This document shows, piece after piece, positions 33,201-42,270 of a stretch of 64,000 bases of DNA. The position numbers were made by a program, and so were the translations under genes. The stretch's first letter is position 1, and each line of letters opens with the position of its first letter. The notes beneath the pieces are model-generated. The model was not told the DNA's origin and searched no databases. It saw nothing but the letters and a program-made list of their open reading frames with translations. The stretch is from an uncultured Eubacteriales bacterium (GTDB taxonomy: Bacteria > Bacillota > Clostridia > Oscillospirales > Oscillospiraceae), in NCBI GenBank assembly GCA_900545585.1, contig UQZR01000011.1, positions 15,773 to 79,772 of the forward strand. The letters are read 5' to 3'.

Positions 33201-35407
33201 CCATGACACCCCAGGAGATGTACGATCGCCTGATCGAAACAGTGAGATCATATAACCCGTCCGCCGGCTTCGACCAGATCCGCGCCGCCTATGAGTACGC
33301 CGCCGCCCACCACGCCGGACAGAACCGGAAGGACGGCTCGCCGTTCATCACCCACCCGCTGGCCGTGGCCCAGATCGTGGCGGAGGAGCTGCATCTGGAC
33401 ACGGAGTCCATCGTGGCGGCCCTGCTCCACGACACCATCGAGGACACCGACGCCACCCACGAGGAGATCAGCAAGCTGTTTTCTCCCACGGTGGCGGATC
33501 TGGTGGAGGGCGTCAGCAAGCTGACCCGCGTCCACTACACCTCCAAAGAGGAGGAGCAGATGGAGAACCTCCGCAAGATGCTGATGGCCATGGCCAAGGA
33601 CATCCGCGTGATCCTCATCAAGATCTCCGACCGTCTCCACAACATGCGTACCATGGAGTACCAGACGCCGGAGAAGCAGAAGCAGAAATCCTTCGAGACC
33701 ATGGAAATTTACGCCCCCATCGCCCACCGTCTGGGTATGCAGCGCATGAAGTGGGAGCTGGAGGATCTGTCCCTGAAATATCTGGACCCCGTGGGCTACC
33801 GGGAGATCATCGAGGCGCTGGACGAGAAGGCGGCGGAGTACGACGGCTTCATGTCCGCCATCCACGACCAGATCACCACCCGCCTGCGGGAGGCCGGCAT
33901 CGACGCCACGGTGCAGGCCCGCATGAAGCACCCCTACTCCATCTACCGCAAGATGTACACCCAGAACAAGTCGCTGGACGACGTGTTCGACCTGTTCGCT
34001 TTCCGCGTCATCGTGGACACTGTGGCGGACTGCTATAACGTTCTGGGCCTGATACACGACCTGTATAAGCCCATTCTGGGCCGTTTCAAGGACTATATCG
34101 GAACCCCCAAGCCCAACATGTACCAGAGTCTGCACACCACGGTGGTGGGCGAGAGCGGCATCCCCTTCGAGGTACAGATCCGCACCAGGGAGATGCATGA
34201 GGTGGCCGAGTACGGCGTGGCCGCCCACTGGAAGTACAAGCAGAACGGCCAGGGCGCCGGTGACGAGCGCAGCTACGAATGGGTGCGCCGCCTGCTGGAG
34301 AATCAGGAGGGCACCGATGCCGAGGACTTTATCCACTCCCTGAAGGTGGACATGTTCGCCGATGAGGTGTTCGTGTTCACCCCCAACGGCGATGTCATCA
34401 ACCTGCCCGCCGGCGCCACGCCCATCGACTTTGCCTACACCATCCACTCCGCCGTGGGCAACCACATGACCGGCGCCAAGGTCAACGGCCGCATCGTCCA
34501 GTTCGATTACCACCTGCGCAACGGCGATGTGGTGGAGGTCATGACCAGCAAATCCGCCCACGGTCCCAGCCGCGACTGGGTGAAGATCGCCCGCTCCAGC
34601 AACGCCCGCAGCAAGATACGCCAGTGGTTCAAGCGGGAGAAGCGGGATGAGAACATCGTCAACGGCCGCCAGAGCTTCGAGTCGGAGCTGAAGCGCACCG
34701 GTGTGACGCTGAAGGAGCTGACCAACGAGGAAAACCTGTCCAATGTCCTGAAAAAACTGAGCTACAACAGCCTGGACGATATGTACGCCGCCATCGGCTA
34801 CGGCGGCATCTCCGCCCTGAAGGTCATGGGCCGCCTGCGGGAGGATATCCAGCGTATCCTCCACCAGCACCAGACAGAGCGTCAGGCCGAGGTGCCCGTG
34901 GCGGATCAGCCCCAGCAGACCCGCCCCGCTGTGCCTCAGCGCGCCAAGGGAGAGCAGGGCATCGTGGTGGAGGGCCTTACCAACTGTCTGGTGAAGTTCT
35001 CCAAATGCTGCACCCCCGTGCCCGGGGACGACATCGTGGGCTTCATTACCCGCGGCTATGGCATCTCCGTCCATCGGGCGGACTGCCCCAACGCCGACCC
35101 CGCCCGCCGCAAGCCGGAGGAGGCCGGCCGCTGGATCAAAGTCTCCTGGGGCGGCAACACCAGGGAGAGCTACCGTACCACGCTGGAGGTGGTGGCCAAG
35201 GACCGCCTGAACCTGATCGTGGACATCTCCACGGTGCTGTCCAGCACCAAGACCCACGTCTCCTCCATGAACGCCCGCAGCACGCCGGACGGCTTTGCCC
35301 TTATTACGCTGGACACTGATGTGTCCGACAGCCGGCAGCTGCAAACGGTCATGCGGAGGATCGAGCAGATCTCCGGCGTCATGCGGGTCACCCGCCCCGC
35401 CGGTTAA
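33197..35407 (+). CDS. relA: Bifunctional (p)ppGpp synthetase/hydrolase RelA/SpoT (Rel)
   Basis: Makes and degrades the stringent-response alarmone. The 736-residue protein has the HD hydrolase domain (residues about 20-190: HHAGQNRKDGSPFITHP, LLHDTIEDTDAT) and the synthetase domain (about 220-350: YRKMYTQNKSLDDVFDLFAFR, GTPKPNMYQSLHTTVVG). TGS (VFTPNGDVINLPAGATPIDFA), a zinc-finger-like segment (LVKFSKCCTPVPGDDIVGF) and a C-terminal ACT domain (LNLIVDISTVLSSTKTHV) follow. The hydrolase His-Asp residues look intact, so it should be bifunctional, as is usual for a sole long Rel in Firmicutes. ATG 33197 overlaps recJ by 4 nt. Confidence 0.96.
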   Translation: MTMTPQEMYDRLIETVRSYNPSAGFDQIRAAYEYAAAHHAGQNRKDGSPFITHPLAVAQIVAEELHLDTESIVAALLHDTIEDTDATHEEISKLFSPTVADLVEGVSKLTRVHYTSKEEEQMENLRKMLMAMAKDIRVILIKISDRLHNMRTMEYQTPEKQKQKSFETMEIYAPIAHRLGMQRMKWELEDLSLKYLDPVGYREIIEALDEKAAEYDGFMSAIHDQITTRLREAGIDATVQARMKHPYSIYRKMYTQNKSLDDVFDLFAFRVIVDTVADCYNVLGLIHDLYKPILGRFKDYIGTPKPNMYQSLHTTVVGESGIPFEVQIRTREMHEVAEYGVAAHWKYKQNGQGAGDERSYEWVRRLLENQEGTDAEDFIHSLKVDMFADEVFVFTPNGDVINLPAGATPIDFAYTIHSAVGNHMTGAKVNGRIVQFDYHLRNGDVVEVMTSKSAHGPSRDWVKIARSSNARSKIRQWFKREKRDENIVNGRQSFESELKRTGVTLKELTNEENLSNVLKKLSYNSLDDMYAAIGYGGISALKVMGRLREDIQRILHQHQTERQAEVPVADQPQQTRPAVPQRAKGEQGIVVEGLTNCLVKFSKCCTPVPGDDIVGFITRGYGISVHRADCPNADPARRKPEEAGRWIKVSWGGNTRESYRTTLEVVAKDRLNLIVDISTVLSSTKTHVSSMNARSTPDGFALITLDTDVSDSRQLQTVMRRIEQISGVMRVTRPAG

Positions 35408-35460
35408 CACTCCGCGCCCCGCCCGCACACCCCACGAAACCGAGAAAAGGAGCATATGCC

Positions 35461-35907
35461 ATGAGAGCAGTATTGACCCGCGTGAAGCACGCATCCGTCA
35501 CCATCGACGGCGAAGTACACGGCCAGATCGGGGAGGGCTTCCTCATCCTGCTGGGCGTGACCCATGAGGACACCGAGGCCCAGGCCGTCAAGCTGGCGGA
35601 CAAGCTCACCGGGCTCCGCATTTTTGAGGACGAAAACGGTAAGATGAACCGCAGTCTGGAGGACGTGAAGGGCCAACTGCTCATCGTCTCCCAGTTCACG
35701 CTGTACGGCAGCTGCAAAAAGGGCCGCCGTCCCGAGTTCCTGTCCGCTGCACGGCCGGAGGTGGCCATCCCCCTGTACGAGAAGTTCGTCCAGCTCTGCC
35801 GGGACAAGGGCTTCCACACCGAGACCGGCGAGTTCGGCGCCTACATGCAGGTGGAGAGCCTCAACGATGGGCCGGTGACGCTGGTGGTGGATACCGATCA
35901 GCTGTAA
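35461..35907 (+). CDS. dtd: D-aminoacyl-tRNA deacylase
   Basis: Hydrolyses D-aminoacyl-tRNAs (and glycyl-tRNA-Ala) to keep translation chirally clean. The 148-residue protein is of full length, starting MRAVLTRVKHASVTIDGEVH. It has the catalytic SQFTLYGSCKKGRRP motif (about 78-92) and the cis-Gly-Pro motif in LNDGPVTLVVDT near the C terminus. AAAAGGAG precedes the ATG. Linkage to relA is standard in Firmicutes. Confidence 0.95.
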   Translation: MRAVLTRVKHASVTIDGEVHGQIGEGFLILLGVTHEDTEAQAVKLADKLTGLRIFEDENGKMNRSLEDVKGQLLIVSQFTLYGSCKKGRRPEFLSAARPEVAIPLYEKFVQLCRDKGFHTETGEFGAYMQVESLNDGPVTLVVDTDQL

Positions 35908-35920
35908 GAAAGGAAGCGCC

Positions 35921-36544
35921 ATGAAGATCACATCCATTCAGGTCGGCCCCATCATGACCAACTGCTACCTGCTGTGCGATGAGACAGCCGGCGTCTGCGC
36001 CCTCATCGACCCCGGCGACGACGCCGCCCGGGTGGCCCGTCTGGTAGAGCAGAGCGGCTGCACCCTGCAATATATCCTTCTGACCCACGGCCACTTTGAC
36101 CACACCTCCGCTGTCCGCCCTCTGCTGGAGCAGTACCCGGACGTGCCGGTATATATCCACGAAAAGGACGCCGTGGATACGGAGCGCGGCGAGCTGCTGT
36201 TCCACAAGGTGGGGCCGGAGAACCAGCGCTACTATAAGGAGGGCGACACCCTGCCGCTGGGCGGGCTGACTCTCCGCGTGCTGGAGACGCCGGGTCACTC
36301 CGAGGGCTCCGTCTGCCTGCTGGTGGAGGGGCAGGGCGTGCTGTTCGCCGGCGACACGCTGTTCCGCTGCTCCTGCGGCCGGTGCGATTTCCCCGGCGGC
36401 GACTACCGGAAGATGCTGGCCTCTCTGGGCCGCCTGGCGGCACTGGAGGGGAACCTGCGGGTGCTTCCGGGTCACGACATGGAGACTACGCTGGACTACG
36501 AGCGCCGCGTCAATCCCTACATGCGGCAGGGGTCGGCGCGATGA
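35921..36544 (+). CDS. MBL-fold metallohydrolase (glyoxalase II-like)
   Basis: The 207-residue protein has the metallo-beta-lactamase zinc motif THGHFDHTSAV (HxHxDH, about residues 54-60). The downstream ligands are TPGHSEGSVCL, FAGDTLF and a C-terminal LPGHDMETT. This matches small YcbL-type glyoxalase II relatives found after dtd in Firmicutes; the true substrate is not defined. AAAGGAAGC lies upstream of ATG 35921. Its stop overlaps the hemZ ATG by 4 nt. Confidence 0.9.
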   Translation: MKITSIQVGPIMTNCYLLCDETAGVCALIDPGDDAARVARLVEQSGCTLQYILLTHGHFDHTSAVRPLLEQYPDVPVYIHEKDAVDTERGELLFHKVGPENQRYYKEGDTLPLGGLTLRVLETPGHSEGSVCLLVEGQGVLFAGDTLFRCSCGRCDFPGGDYRKMLASLGRLAALEGNLRVLPGHDMETTLDYERRVNPYMRQGSAR

Positions 36545-38019
36545 AGCTGATCTTCCGCGGCCATGACGACCGTTATGCCATTGAGCAGAGCCTGCTGGCC
36601 TTCTTCCCTGAGGAGCGCCCCGTCTACGAGACAGCGGAGGCGGGGGAGGACGACTGCGCTTATGTCTCCCTGACGGAGGGCAAGCGCTATGCCACCGGCG
36701 TCACCAGCATTCATTATCATGGTAAAACGGCGCGGGGCGTCTCCCGCGCTGTTCTTACGGATGCCCCCGACGAGTACGAGCGGGAGCGTCTGCGTCAGCG
36801 CGCCCTGAAACTGTCGTTCTTCAAGGCGGCGCGTGACATCACCGGCGTTACCCCCAGCTGGGGCGCCCTCACCGGCATCCGCCCGGGCAAGCTGGCCCGC
36901 GCTATGCTGGAGCAGGGAAAAACGGAGCGCGAAACGGACCGCGTCCTGCGTGACACCTACTTCGTCTCGCCGGAGCGCCGCCGCCTGGCCATCGAGACGG
37001 CCCGGGCCGGCCTGAAGGCCAAACGCGACCTGCGCCCCGATGAGATCTCCCTGTACGTGGGCATCCCGTTCTGCCCCACCCGCTGCGCCTACTGCAGCTT
37101 CGTGTCCGCATCGGTGGAGAAGTCCTTCGGCCTGATGGAGCCCTATCTGGCATCGCTGGAACAGGAGATCACCGACGCTGCCCGCATGGTGGCGGAGACG
37201 GGCCTGCGCATCAAGTCCTTCTATATGGGCGGCGGCACGCCCACCACCCTGTCGGCCCGGCAGATGGATCACCTGCTGACCCATCTGAACCGCAGCTTTG
37301 ACCTCACCGACTGCGCGGAGTACTGCATCGAGGCGGGCCGCCCCGACACCATCACACGGGAGAAGCTGCAGGTCCTGCTGGACCACGGCGCGGACCGCAT
37401 CAGCGTCAACCCCCAGTCCATGGAGGATGAGGTGCTGCGGGCCATCGGCCGCAAGCACACGGCGGCGGACATCGAGGCGACCATGGCGCTTGCCACATCC
37501 ATGGGCTTCCCCCATGTGAACATGGACCTCATTGCCGGCCTGCCTGCTGACACGCCGGAGGGCTTCCGCCGCACGCTGGACAAGTGCCTGACCTTCGGCG
37601 CGGACAACATCACCGTCCACACCCTCAGCCTGAAGAAGGGCAGCCGCATTCTGCTGGAGGGCCTGCCCATCCCATCGGCGCAGGACGTGTCCACCATGCT
37701 GGACTACGCCAACGAAGCCCTGCGCGCCGCGAATTTCACTCCCTACTACCTCTACCGTCAGAAGTATATGTCCGGCAGCTTCGAGAACGTAGGCTGGTGC
37801 ATATCCGGCGCGGAGGGACTGTATAATATCTACATCATGGAGGAGCTGCACAGCATCCTGTCTCTGGGCGCCGGCGGCTCTACGAAGATGGTGGACCCTG
37901 TACACGACCGTATCGAGCGGGTCTTTCACCCCAAGTTTCCCACGGAGTACATCGCCCGCCCCGAGAAGATCCGGCAGGATCTGGAGACGTTCCGCCGGTT
38001 CCACGAGGCCATGAAATAG
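36541..38019 (+). CDS. hemZ: Radical SAM coproporphyrinogen III oxidase-like protein HemZ
   Basis: HemZ-type proteins are HemN relatives, implicated in anaerobic coproporphyrinogen oxidation in B. subtilis; some HemN-like proteins are haem chaperones. The 492-residue protein has an N-terminal extension (about 150 residues) typical of HemZ. The radical SAM motif is CPTRCAYC within VGIPFCPTRCAYCSF, followed by FYMGGGTPTTLSARQMDHLL and the HemN-like core. I start at ATG 36541, which overlaps the previous stop; a longer frame upstream is a shadow of the MBL gene. No other haem genes are in the window, so the physiological substrate is uncertain. Confidence 0.88.
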   Translation: MKLIFRGHDDRYAIEQSLLAFFPEERPVYETAEAGEDDCAYVSLTEGKRYATGVTSIHYHGKTARGVSRAVLTDAPDEYERERLRQRALKLSFFKAARDITGVTPSWGALTGIRPGKLARAMLEQGKTERETDRVLRDTYFVSPERRRLAIETARAGLKAKRDLRPDEISLYVGIPFCPTRCAYCSFVSASVEKSFGLMEPYLASLEQEITDAARMVAETGLRIKSFYMGGGTPTTLSARQMDHLLTHLNRSFDLTDCAEYCIEAGRPDTITREKLQVLLDHGADRISVNPQSMEDEVLRAIGRKHTAADIEATMALATSMGFPHVNMDLIAGLPADTPEGFRRTLDKCLTFGADNITVHTLSLKKGSRILLEGLPIPSAQDVSTMLDYANEALRAANFTPYYLYRQKYMSGSFENVGWCISGAEGLYNIYIMEELHSILSLGAGGSTKMVDPVHDRIERVFHPKFPTEYIARPEKIRQDLETFRRFHEAMK

Positions 38020-38035
38020 CAGACGGGAGGCGCCT

Positions 38036-39619
38036 ATGGCCCAGCGACGGCACAACTTCATCAGCGGCGCCGCTGTGCTGGCCCTTGCCGTGGCAGTGAC
38101 CAAGGTGCTGGGCGCCCTCTACAAGATCCCGCTGGGCAACCTGCTGGACAAGGAGGGCATGGCCCATTTCTATGCGGCCTATAACATTTACAACCTGCTG
38201 TTGGTGCTGTCCACGGCGGGACTGCCGCTGGCGCTGTCCCGGCTGGTATCCCGCGCCGCGGCGCAGGGCAGACGCAACGCCCAGCGCCGCATTTTCCGGA
38301 CGGCGCTGGCGCTGCTGGCTGTCATCGGCGCGGTGTGCAGCGCCGTCATGTGCCTGTTTCCGCAGGTACTCAGCGGCCTGCTCCACGACTCACTGGCCGC
38401 GCCCGCCATCCGGGTCCTCGGCCCGGCGGTGCTGTTCGTCTGCCTGACCTCCGCCATCCGGGGGTATACGCAGGGCTTGGGCGACATGACGCCCACCGCC
38501 GTCAGCCAGATGACGGAGTCCGCCGGCAAGCTGGTCATCGGCCTCGCCCTGTGCCTGGTGCTGCTGCACCGGGGGGCGGACTCGTCCCTGTGCGCCGCCG
38601 GCGCCATCGCCGGCGTCACCGCAGGGTCCCTGCTGTCTCTGACGGTGCTGACCGTGTTCCTGCTGCGCCGCCGTGACCGCGCCGCCGTGGACGTACCCCC
38701 TGCGCGGAGCGCCGTGCTCCGTGAACTGCTGACTGCCGGCATCCCCATCACGCTGGGCGCGGCAGGCATGAGTCTCATCACCCTGCTGGATCAGGCGCTG
38801 GTGATGTCCACCCTGCAGAATACTCTGGGCTATACGGAAGCCGCCGCCACTGCGCTGTACGGCGAGTACACCTTCGGCATGACGCTGTTCGCCCTGCCGC
38901 CGTCCTTCATCTACCCCGTCACCGTCAGTCTGGTGCCGGACATCTCCGCCGCACTGGCCCGGAGCGACCGCCCCGCTGCGGGGCGCAGCGCCGCCGCGGC
39001 CCTGAAGCTCACCACCCTCATCGCCCTGCCCACCGGCGCGGGCCTGTCCGTGCTGGCGAGGCCCATCCTGCGCCTGCTGTACCCTGCGGTGCCCGACACC
39101 GCCGCAGCCGCCGCCTATCACCTGACCATTTTGGGCATCGCCTGCATTTTCGTGTGCCTGATGGTGGCCACCAACGGCGTCCTCCAGGCCTACGGCAAAG
39201 AGTACATCCCCGTCGTCACCCTGCTGTGCGGCGGTATCCTGAAGATCATCACCAACTACCTGATGGTGGGCGACCCCGCCACCAACGTCCGCGGCGCACC
39301 GGTGAGCACTCTCTACTGCTACGGGCTCATCGTGGTGCTGAACCTCATCGCCATTGCCCGCTGTGTGCCGGAGCGGCCCTCCTACCTCCGCCTGTTTGCC
39401 AGACCCGTTCTCATCACGGCGGTGATGGCACTGGCCGCCCGCTCGTCCTACGGCCTGCTGGCCCGCAGCCTGCCGGAGCGCTGGGCCGTATTGCCCGCCA
39501 TAGCCGTGGCGGTGGTGGTCTACGGCGTGCTGGTGCTGGCGCTGGGCGCCGTGACGCGGCAGGACGTGTTGGACCTGCCGAAAGGTGAAAAAATTGCCCG
39601 AATGCTGCACTTACACTGA
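38036..39619 (+). CDS. SpoVB/MurJ-type polysaccharide flippase (MOP superfamily)
   Basis: A multi-spanning membrane protein of the SpoVB/YabM group, proposed to flip lipid-linked peptidoglycan precursors. The 527-residue product starts MAQRRHNFISGAAVLALAVA and has about 14 hydrophobic helices, with ALYKIPLGNLL and YNIYNLLLVLSTAGLPLALS typical of SpoVB. GGAGG lies 6 nt upstream. The following genes mazG, (HU), rqcP, yabP, yabQ, divIC reproduce the B. subtilis yabM-yabN-yabO-yabP-yabQ-divIC order, which supports a YabM-type identity. Confidence 0.9.
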   Translation: MAQRRHNFISGAAVLALAVAVTKVLGALYKIPLGNLLDKEGMAHFYAAYNIYNLLLVLSTAGLPLALSRLVSRAAAQGRRNAQRRIFRTALALLAVIGAVCSAVMCLFPQVLSGLLHDSLAAPAIRVLGPAVLFVCLTSAIRGYTQGLGDMTPTAVSQMTESAGKLVIGLALCLVLLHRGADSSLCAAGAIAGVTAGSLLSLTVLTVFLLRRRDRAAVDVPPARSAVLRELLTAGIPITLGAAGMSLITLLDQALVMSTLQNTLGYTEAAATALYGEYTFGMTLFALPPSFIYPVTVSLVPDISAALARSDRPAAGRSAAAALKLTTLIALPTGAGLSVLARPILRLLYPAVPDTAAAAAYHLTILGIACIFVCLMVATNGVLQAYGKEYIPVVTLLCGGILKIITNYLMVGDPATNVRGAPVSTLYCYGLIVVLNLIAIARCVPERPSYLRLFARPVLITAVMALAARSSYGLLARSLPERWAVLPAIAVAVVVYGVLVLALGAVTRQDVLDLPKGEKIARMLHLH

Positions 39620-39667
39620 ACTTTTCGGCGCATCACCACGAAAACCTCTTGCAATAGGAGCGCAAAT

Positions 39668-40456
39668 ATGATAAATTTTACAAGGAAACCGCACTATGAC
39701 TATGCGGATCTGCTGGAGATCATTCGGCTCCTCCGCTCGGAGGATGGCTGCCCCTGGGACAAGGCGCAGACGCATAAGTCCATCCGCCGCGGCCTCCTGG
39801 AGGAGGCGTATGAAGCCGCCGAGGCCATCGACAACGACGATCCCGTGCTTCTCAAGGAGGAGTTGGGCGACGTGCTGATGCAGGTGGTGTTCCACGCGGA
39901 CATCGAGTCCGACGCGGGCCGCTTCACAATGGACGACGTGTGCGACGGCGTGGTGAAAAAGCTGCTGTTCCGTCATCCCCATGTGTTCGGGGACGGGCAT
40001 GAGGACTCGCCGGAGTCCGTGCTGGTCAGCTGGGAGCAGCTGAAGCGCCGGGAAAAGGGTCAGAAGACCGTGTCCGACAGTATGGACAGCGTGGCCCGCA
40101 GCCTGCCGTCCCTGTGGCGGGCTGAAAAGCTGCAGAAGAAGGCGGCCGCCGCCGGCTTTGAGTGGCCGGATGTACAGGGCGCGCTGGACAAGCTGGAGGA
40201 GGAAGTGGCCGAGCTGCGCCGCGCCGTGGAGAATGGCGGCGATGTGCCGGACGAGCTGGGCGACGTACTGTTCGCCGCCGTGAAGGTGGGCCGCTTCTGC
40301 GGATGCGACCCCGAGGACGCAGTCAACGGCACCTGCGAAAAATTCATCCATCGTTTCCGCGCCGTGGAAGAGGGCGCGGCGGTCCGGGGGAGGGAGGTCT
40401 CCCAGCTGTCGCTGGAGGAGATGACCGCCCTGTGGAACGAAGCCAAACGTTCTTAA
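39668..40456 (+). CDS. mazG: Nucleoside triphosphate pyrophosphohydrolase MazG
   Basis: Hydrolyses (d)NTPs to monophosphates and pyrophosphate as a house-cleaning enzyme. The 262-residue protein carries two tandem MazG domains. The first has CPWDKAQTHKSIRRGLLEEAYE and ELGDVLMQVVFHADI with the metal-binding ExxE...ExxD pattern. The second has DVPDELGDVLFAAVKVGRF. Unlike B. subtilis YabN it lacks the N-terminal SAM methyltransferase domain. AATAGGAG lies upstream of ATG 39668. Confidence 0.95.
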   Translation: MINFTRKPHYDYADLLEIIRLLRSEDGCPWDKAQTHKSIRRGLLEEAYEAAEAIDNDDPVLLKEELGDVLMQVVFHADIESDAGRFTMDDVCDGVVKKLLFRHPHVFGDGHEDSPESVLVSWEQLKRREKGQKTVSDSMDSVARSLPSLWRAEKLQKKAAAAGFEWPDVQGALDKLEEEVAELRRAVENGGDVPDELGDVLFAAVKVGRFCGCDPEDAVNGTCEKFIHRFRAVEEGAAVRGREVSQLSLEEMTALWNEAKRS

Positions 40457-40532
40457 TGCGATCTTGATCGTTTTGAGATACACCGCCCGCCGGGACGGTG
40501 TCAACAAATGAAAAATTTTGGGAGGAACTATC

Positions 40533-40808
40533 ATGAATAAGACTGAACTGATCGCCGCTGTGGCGGAGAAGACCGGTCTGTCCAAGAAGGACACCGAGGC
40601 CGCCGTCAACGCTACCCTGCTGACCATCACCGAGACCCTGAAGGCCGAGGAGAAGGTACAGCTGGTGGGCTTTGGCTCCTTTGAGACCAAGAAGCGCGCC
40701 GCCCGTACCGGCCTGAACCCCCGCACCAAGGAGACGGTGGAGATCCCCGCTTCCAAGGTCCCCGCTTTCAAGGCCGGCAAGGCCCTGAAGGACGCCGTGG
40801 CCGAGTAA
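40533..40808 (+). CDS. hup: DNA-binding protein HU
   Basis: A small nucleoid-associated histone-like protein. The 91-residue product starts MNKTELIAAVAEKTGLSKKD and has the beta-arm with GFGSFETKKRAARTGLNPRT, the HU family signature. GGAGG lies 8 nt upstream of ATG 40533; an in-frame ATG five codons earlier has no such site. It is inserted into the otherwise conserved mazG-rqcP interval and is followed by a strong terminator, so it is probably also expressed as an abundant short transcript. Confidence 0.96.
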   Translation: MNKTELIAAVAEKTGLSKKDTEAAVNATLLTITETLKAEEKVQLVGFGSFETKKRAARTGLNPRTKETVEIPASKVPAFKAGKALKDAVAE

Positions 40809-40820
40809 GTTTGGTTTCAC

Positions 40821-40851
40821 AGGAGCCGGCGTGACGCGCCGGCTCCTTTTT
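40821..40851 (+). terminator. Intrinsic terminator after hup
   Basis: AGGAGCCGGCG and CGCCGGCTCCT pair around a short loop and are followed by TTTT. Located 13 nt after the HU stop. Confidence 0.9.
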
Positions 40852-40870
40852 CATCGCAAAGGAGGACCAT

Positions 40871-41134
40871 ATGCGTCTGGATAAATATCTGAAGGTATCC
40901 CGCCTCATCAAGCGCCGCACTGTGGCCAACGAGGCCTGCGACAACGAGCGCGTCACCGTCAACGGGCGGGTGCAGCGTGCGTCCTACGATGTAAAGGTGG
41001 GCGACGTTATCTCCATCCGCTTCGGCCAGAAGACCCTGACGGTGGAGGTGCTCAGCGTGGCGGAAAACGTGGGCAAGGACGCGGCTGCCGCCATGTACCG
41101 CGAAGCGGCGGCTCAGCCGGACAAACTGTCATAA
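40871..41134 (+). CDS. rqcP: RqcP (YabO/Hsp15-like) S4-domain RNA-binding protein
   Basis: RqcP helps ribosome-associated quality control with RqcH by stabilising the P-site tRNA during Ala tailing. The 87-residue protein starts MRLDKYLKVSRLIKRRTVAN, an S4 domain (about 1-60) with VTVNGRVQRASYDVKVGDVI, and has a short C-terminal tail. AAAGGAGG lies 5 nt upstream. Position before yabP, yabQ and divIC matches B. subtilis yabO. Confidence 0.93.
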   Translation: MRLDKYLKVSRLIKRRTVANEACDNERVTVNGRVQRASYDVKVGDVISIRFGQKTLTVEVLSVAENVGKDAAAAMYREAAAQPDKLS

Positions 41135-41192
41135 TGCAGGGCGTTCCCTCATACGATACAGTGAAAACTGTGTGGGAGGGAGCGCTTTTTCA

Positions 41193-41480
41193 ATGTCTTA
41201 CGATATGACCGATGGCGGCGTGGCCGCCTATCACCGTCTCCAGCTGGAGGGACGGGAGAAGCTGAGCGTTTCCGGCGTGGAGGACGTGGTGCGGTTCGAC
41301 GAGAACTGCATCGTTACCACCACCAGCGCCGGCACGCTCATCATCACCGGCGAGGAGCTGCACATCGGCAAGCTGTCGCTGGACGGCGGCGAGATGCAGG
41401 TGGATGGCCGCATCGACGCCGTGACCTACGAGGATACGGAGGTGCGGCAGGGGTCGTTCCTGTCCCGCCTGTTCGGCTGA
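41193..41480 (+). CDS. yabP: Sporulation protein YabP
   Basis: YabP is a sporulation-stage protein of unknown biochemistry found only in endospore formers. The 95-residue product contains LEGREKLSVSGVEDVVRFDE and TSAGTLIITGEELHIGKLSL, matching the YabP/YqfC fold, and ends GSFLSRLFG (compare FFSKLF in B. subtilis). I chose ATG 41193 after GGGAGGGAG; an upstream in-frame GTG at 41172 overlaps the ribosome binding site. It is 1 nt upstream of yabQ. Confidence 0.9.
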   Translation: MSYDMTDGGVAAYHRLQLEGREKLSVSGVEDVVRFDENCIVTTTSAGTLIITGEELHIGKLSLDGGEMQVDGRIDAVTYEDTEVRQGSFLSRLFG

Positions 41481-41481
41481 C

Positions 41482-42156
41482 ATGGAAAACCACGTCTCCC
41501 AGCAGCTGTCCGCCTACCTGACCGCCGCGGCGCTGGGTGCCGCCTCCGCCATGTGCTACGACCTGCTGCGCACAGTGCGGCTTCGCCGCCGCAGGAACCG
41601 CCGCCTTACCGGTGCGCTGGACGCGGTGTATATCGCCGGGCAGGGCTTGCTTCTGCTGTGGTTCGCCCTGCGCATCGGACAGGGAGAGCTGCGGCTCTAC
41701 ATGCTTACGGGCATGGCTCTGGGGGCTTTGCTGTACGGCCTGACGCTGCCGCCGATGCTGCGCCCTCTGTGGGATTTCTGGCTGGACGCGGCGGTGCAGT
41801 GCTGCCGCCTGCTGTGCCGCCCTGCGGCGATACTGGTGTGCTGGGTGAAAAAAGCCGCCGCTTTCCTGAAAAAAACCTTTCCTTTTCACCGCGCCTGCGC
41901 TACAATAAAGAGAAAGGGACGGCTCTGCCGCCGTCAGAAAGGGGAAGGAGACCATGGCGCAGAAGAAGAAACCACGCAAAAAGCGGAACAATACCGTGCT
42001 GGTCATGGTACTGGCCGTGTTGATCCTGGTAGTGGGCGTGGAGATCATCAACGTCTACGGCCGCCTGAAGGAGGTACGGGCCCAGGAGGCGGCCCTCACC
42101 CAGCAGCTGCAGGAAAAGACCCAGGAGAACCAGGCCCTCCAGTCGGACCTGGATAA
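41482..42156 (+). CDS. yabQ: Sporulation protein YabQ, with out-of-frame extension into divIC
   Basis: YabQ is a membrane protein needed for spore cortex formation in B. subtilis. The first about 140 residues (MENHVSQQLSAYLTAAALGA, several hydrophobic helices, DAVYIAGQGLLLLWFALRIG) fit the family. No stop occurs until 42156, so the frame runs 203 nt into divIC. The resulting tail is Gly/Pro/Arg-rich and looks like a shadow of divIC rather than an evolved domain. Either the tail is tolerated, or there is a sequencing or real frameshift near 41930. The ATG follows the yabP stop by 1 nt. Confidence 0.82.
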   Translation: MENHVSQQLSAYLTAAALGAASAMCYDLLRTVRLRRRRNRRLTGALDAVYIAGQGLLLLWFALRIGQGELRLYMLTGMALGALLYGLTLPPMLRPLWDFWLDAAVQCCRLLCRPAAILVCWVKKAAAFLKKTFPFHRACATIKRKGRLCRRQKGEGDHGAEEETTQKAEQYRAGHGTGRVDPGSGRGDHQRLRPPEGGTGPGGGPHPAAAGKDPGEPGPPVGPG

Positions 42157-42250
42157 AAAGGACGATCAGGAGTTCATCAAAGCGCTGGCCCGCGACCTGC
42201 TGGGTCTGGCCGAGGAGGGCGAGCGCATCTTCTACGATGTCAACGACTGA
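41954..42250 (+). CDS. divIC: Septum formation initiator DivIC/FtsB family
   Basis: A bitopic division protein that forms a complex with FtsL and DivIB to activate septal wall synthesis. The 98-residue product has a basic cytoplasmic N terminus (MAQKKKPRKKRNN) and one transmembrane helix (TVLVMVLAVLILVVGVEII). A coiled coil follows (about 42-75: EVRAQEAALTQQLQEKTQEN), and the C terminus contains FIKALARDLLGLAEEGERIF, close to the family ARxxLGLxxxGE motif. AAGGAG lies upstream. It overlaps the yabQ reading frame. Confidence 0.93.
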   Translation: MAQKKKPRKKRNNTVLVMVLAVLILVVGVEIINVYGRLKEVRAQEAALTQQLQEKTQENQALQSDLDKKDDQEFIKALARDLLGLAEEGERIFYDVND

Positions 42251-42270
42251 CGGCTCATCTGTATACGAAG

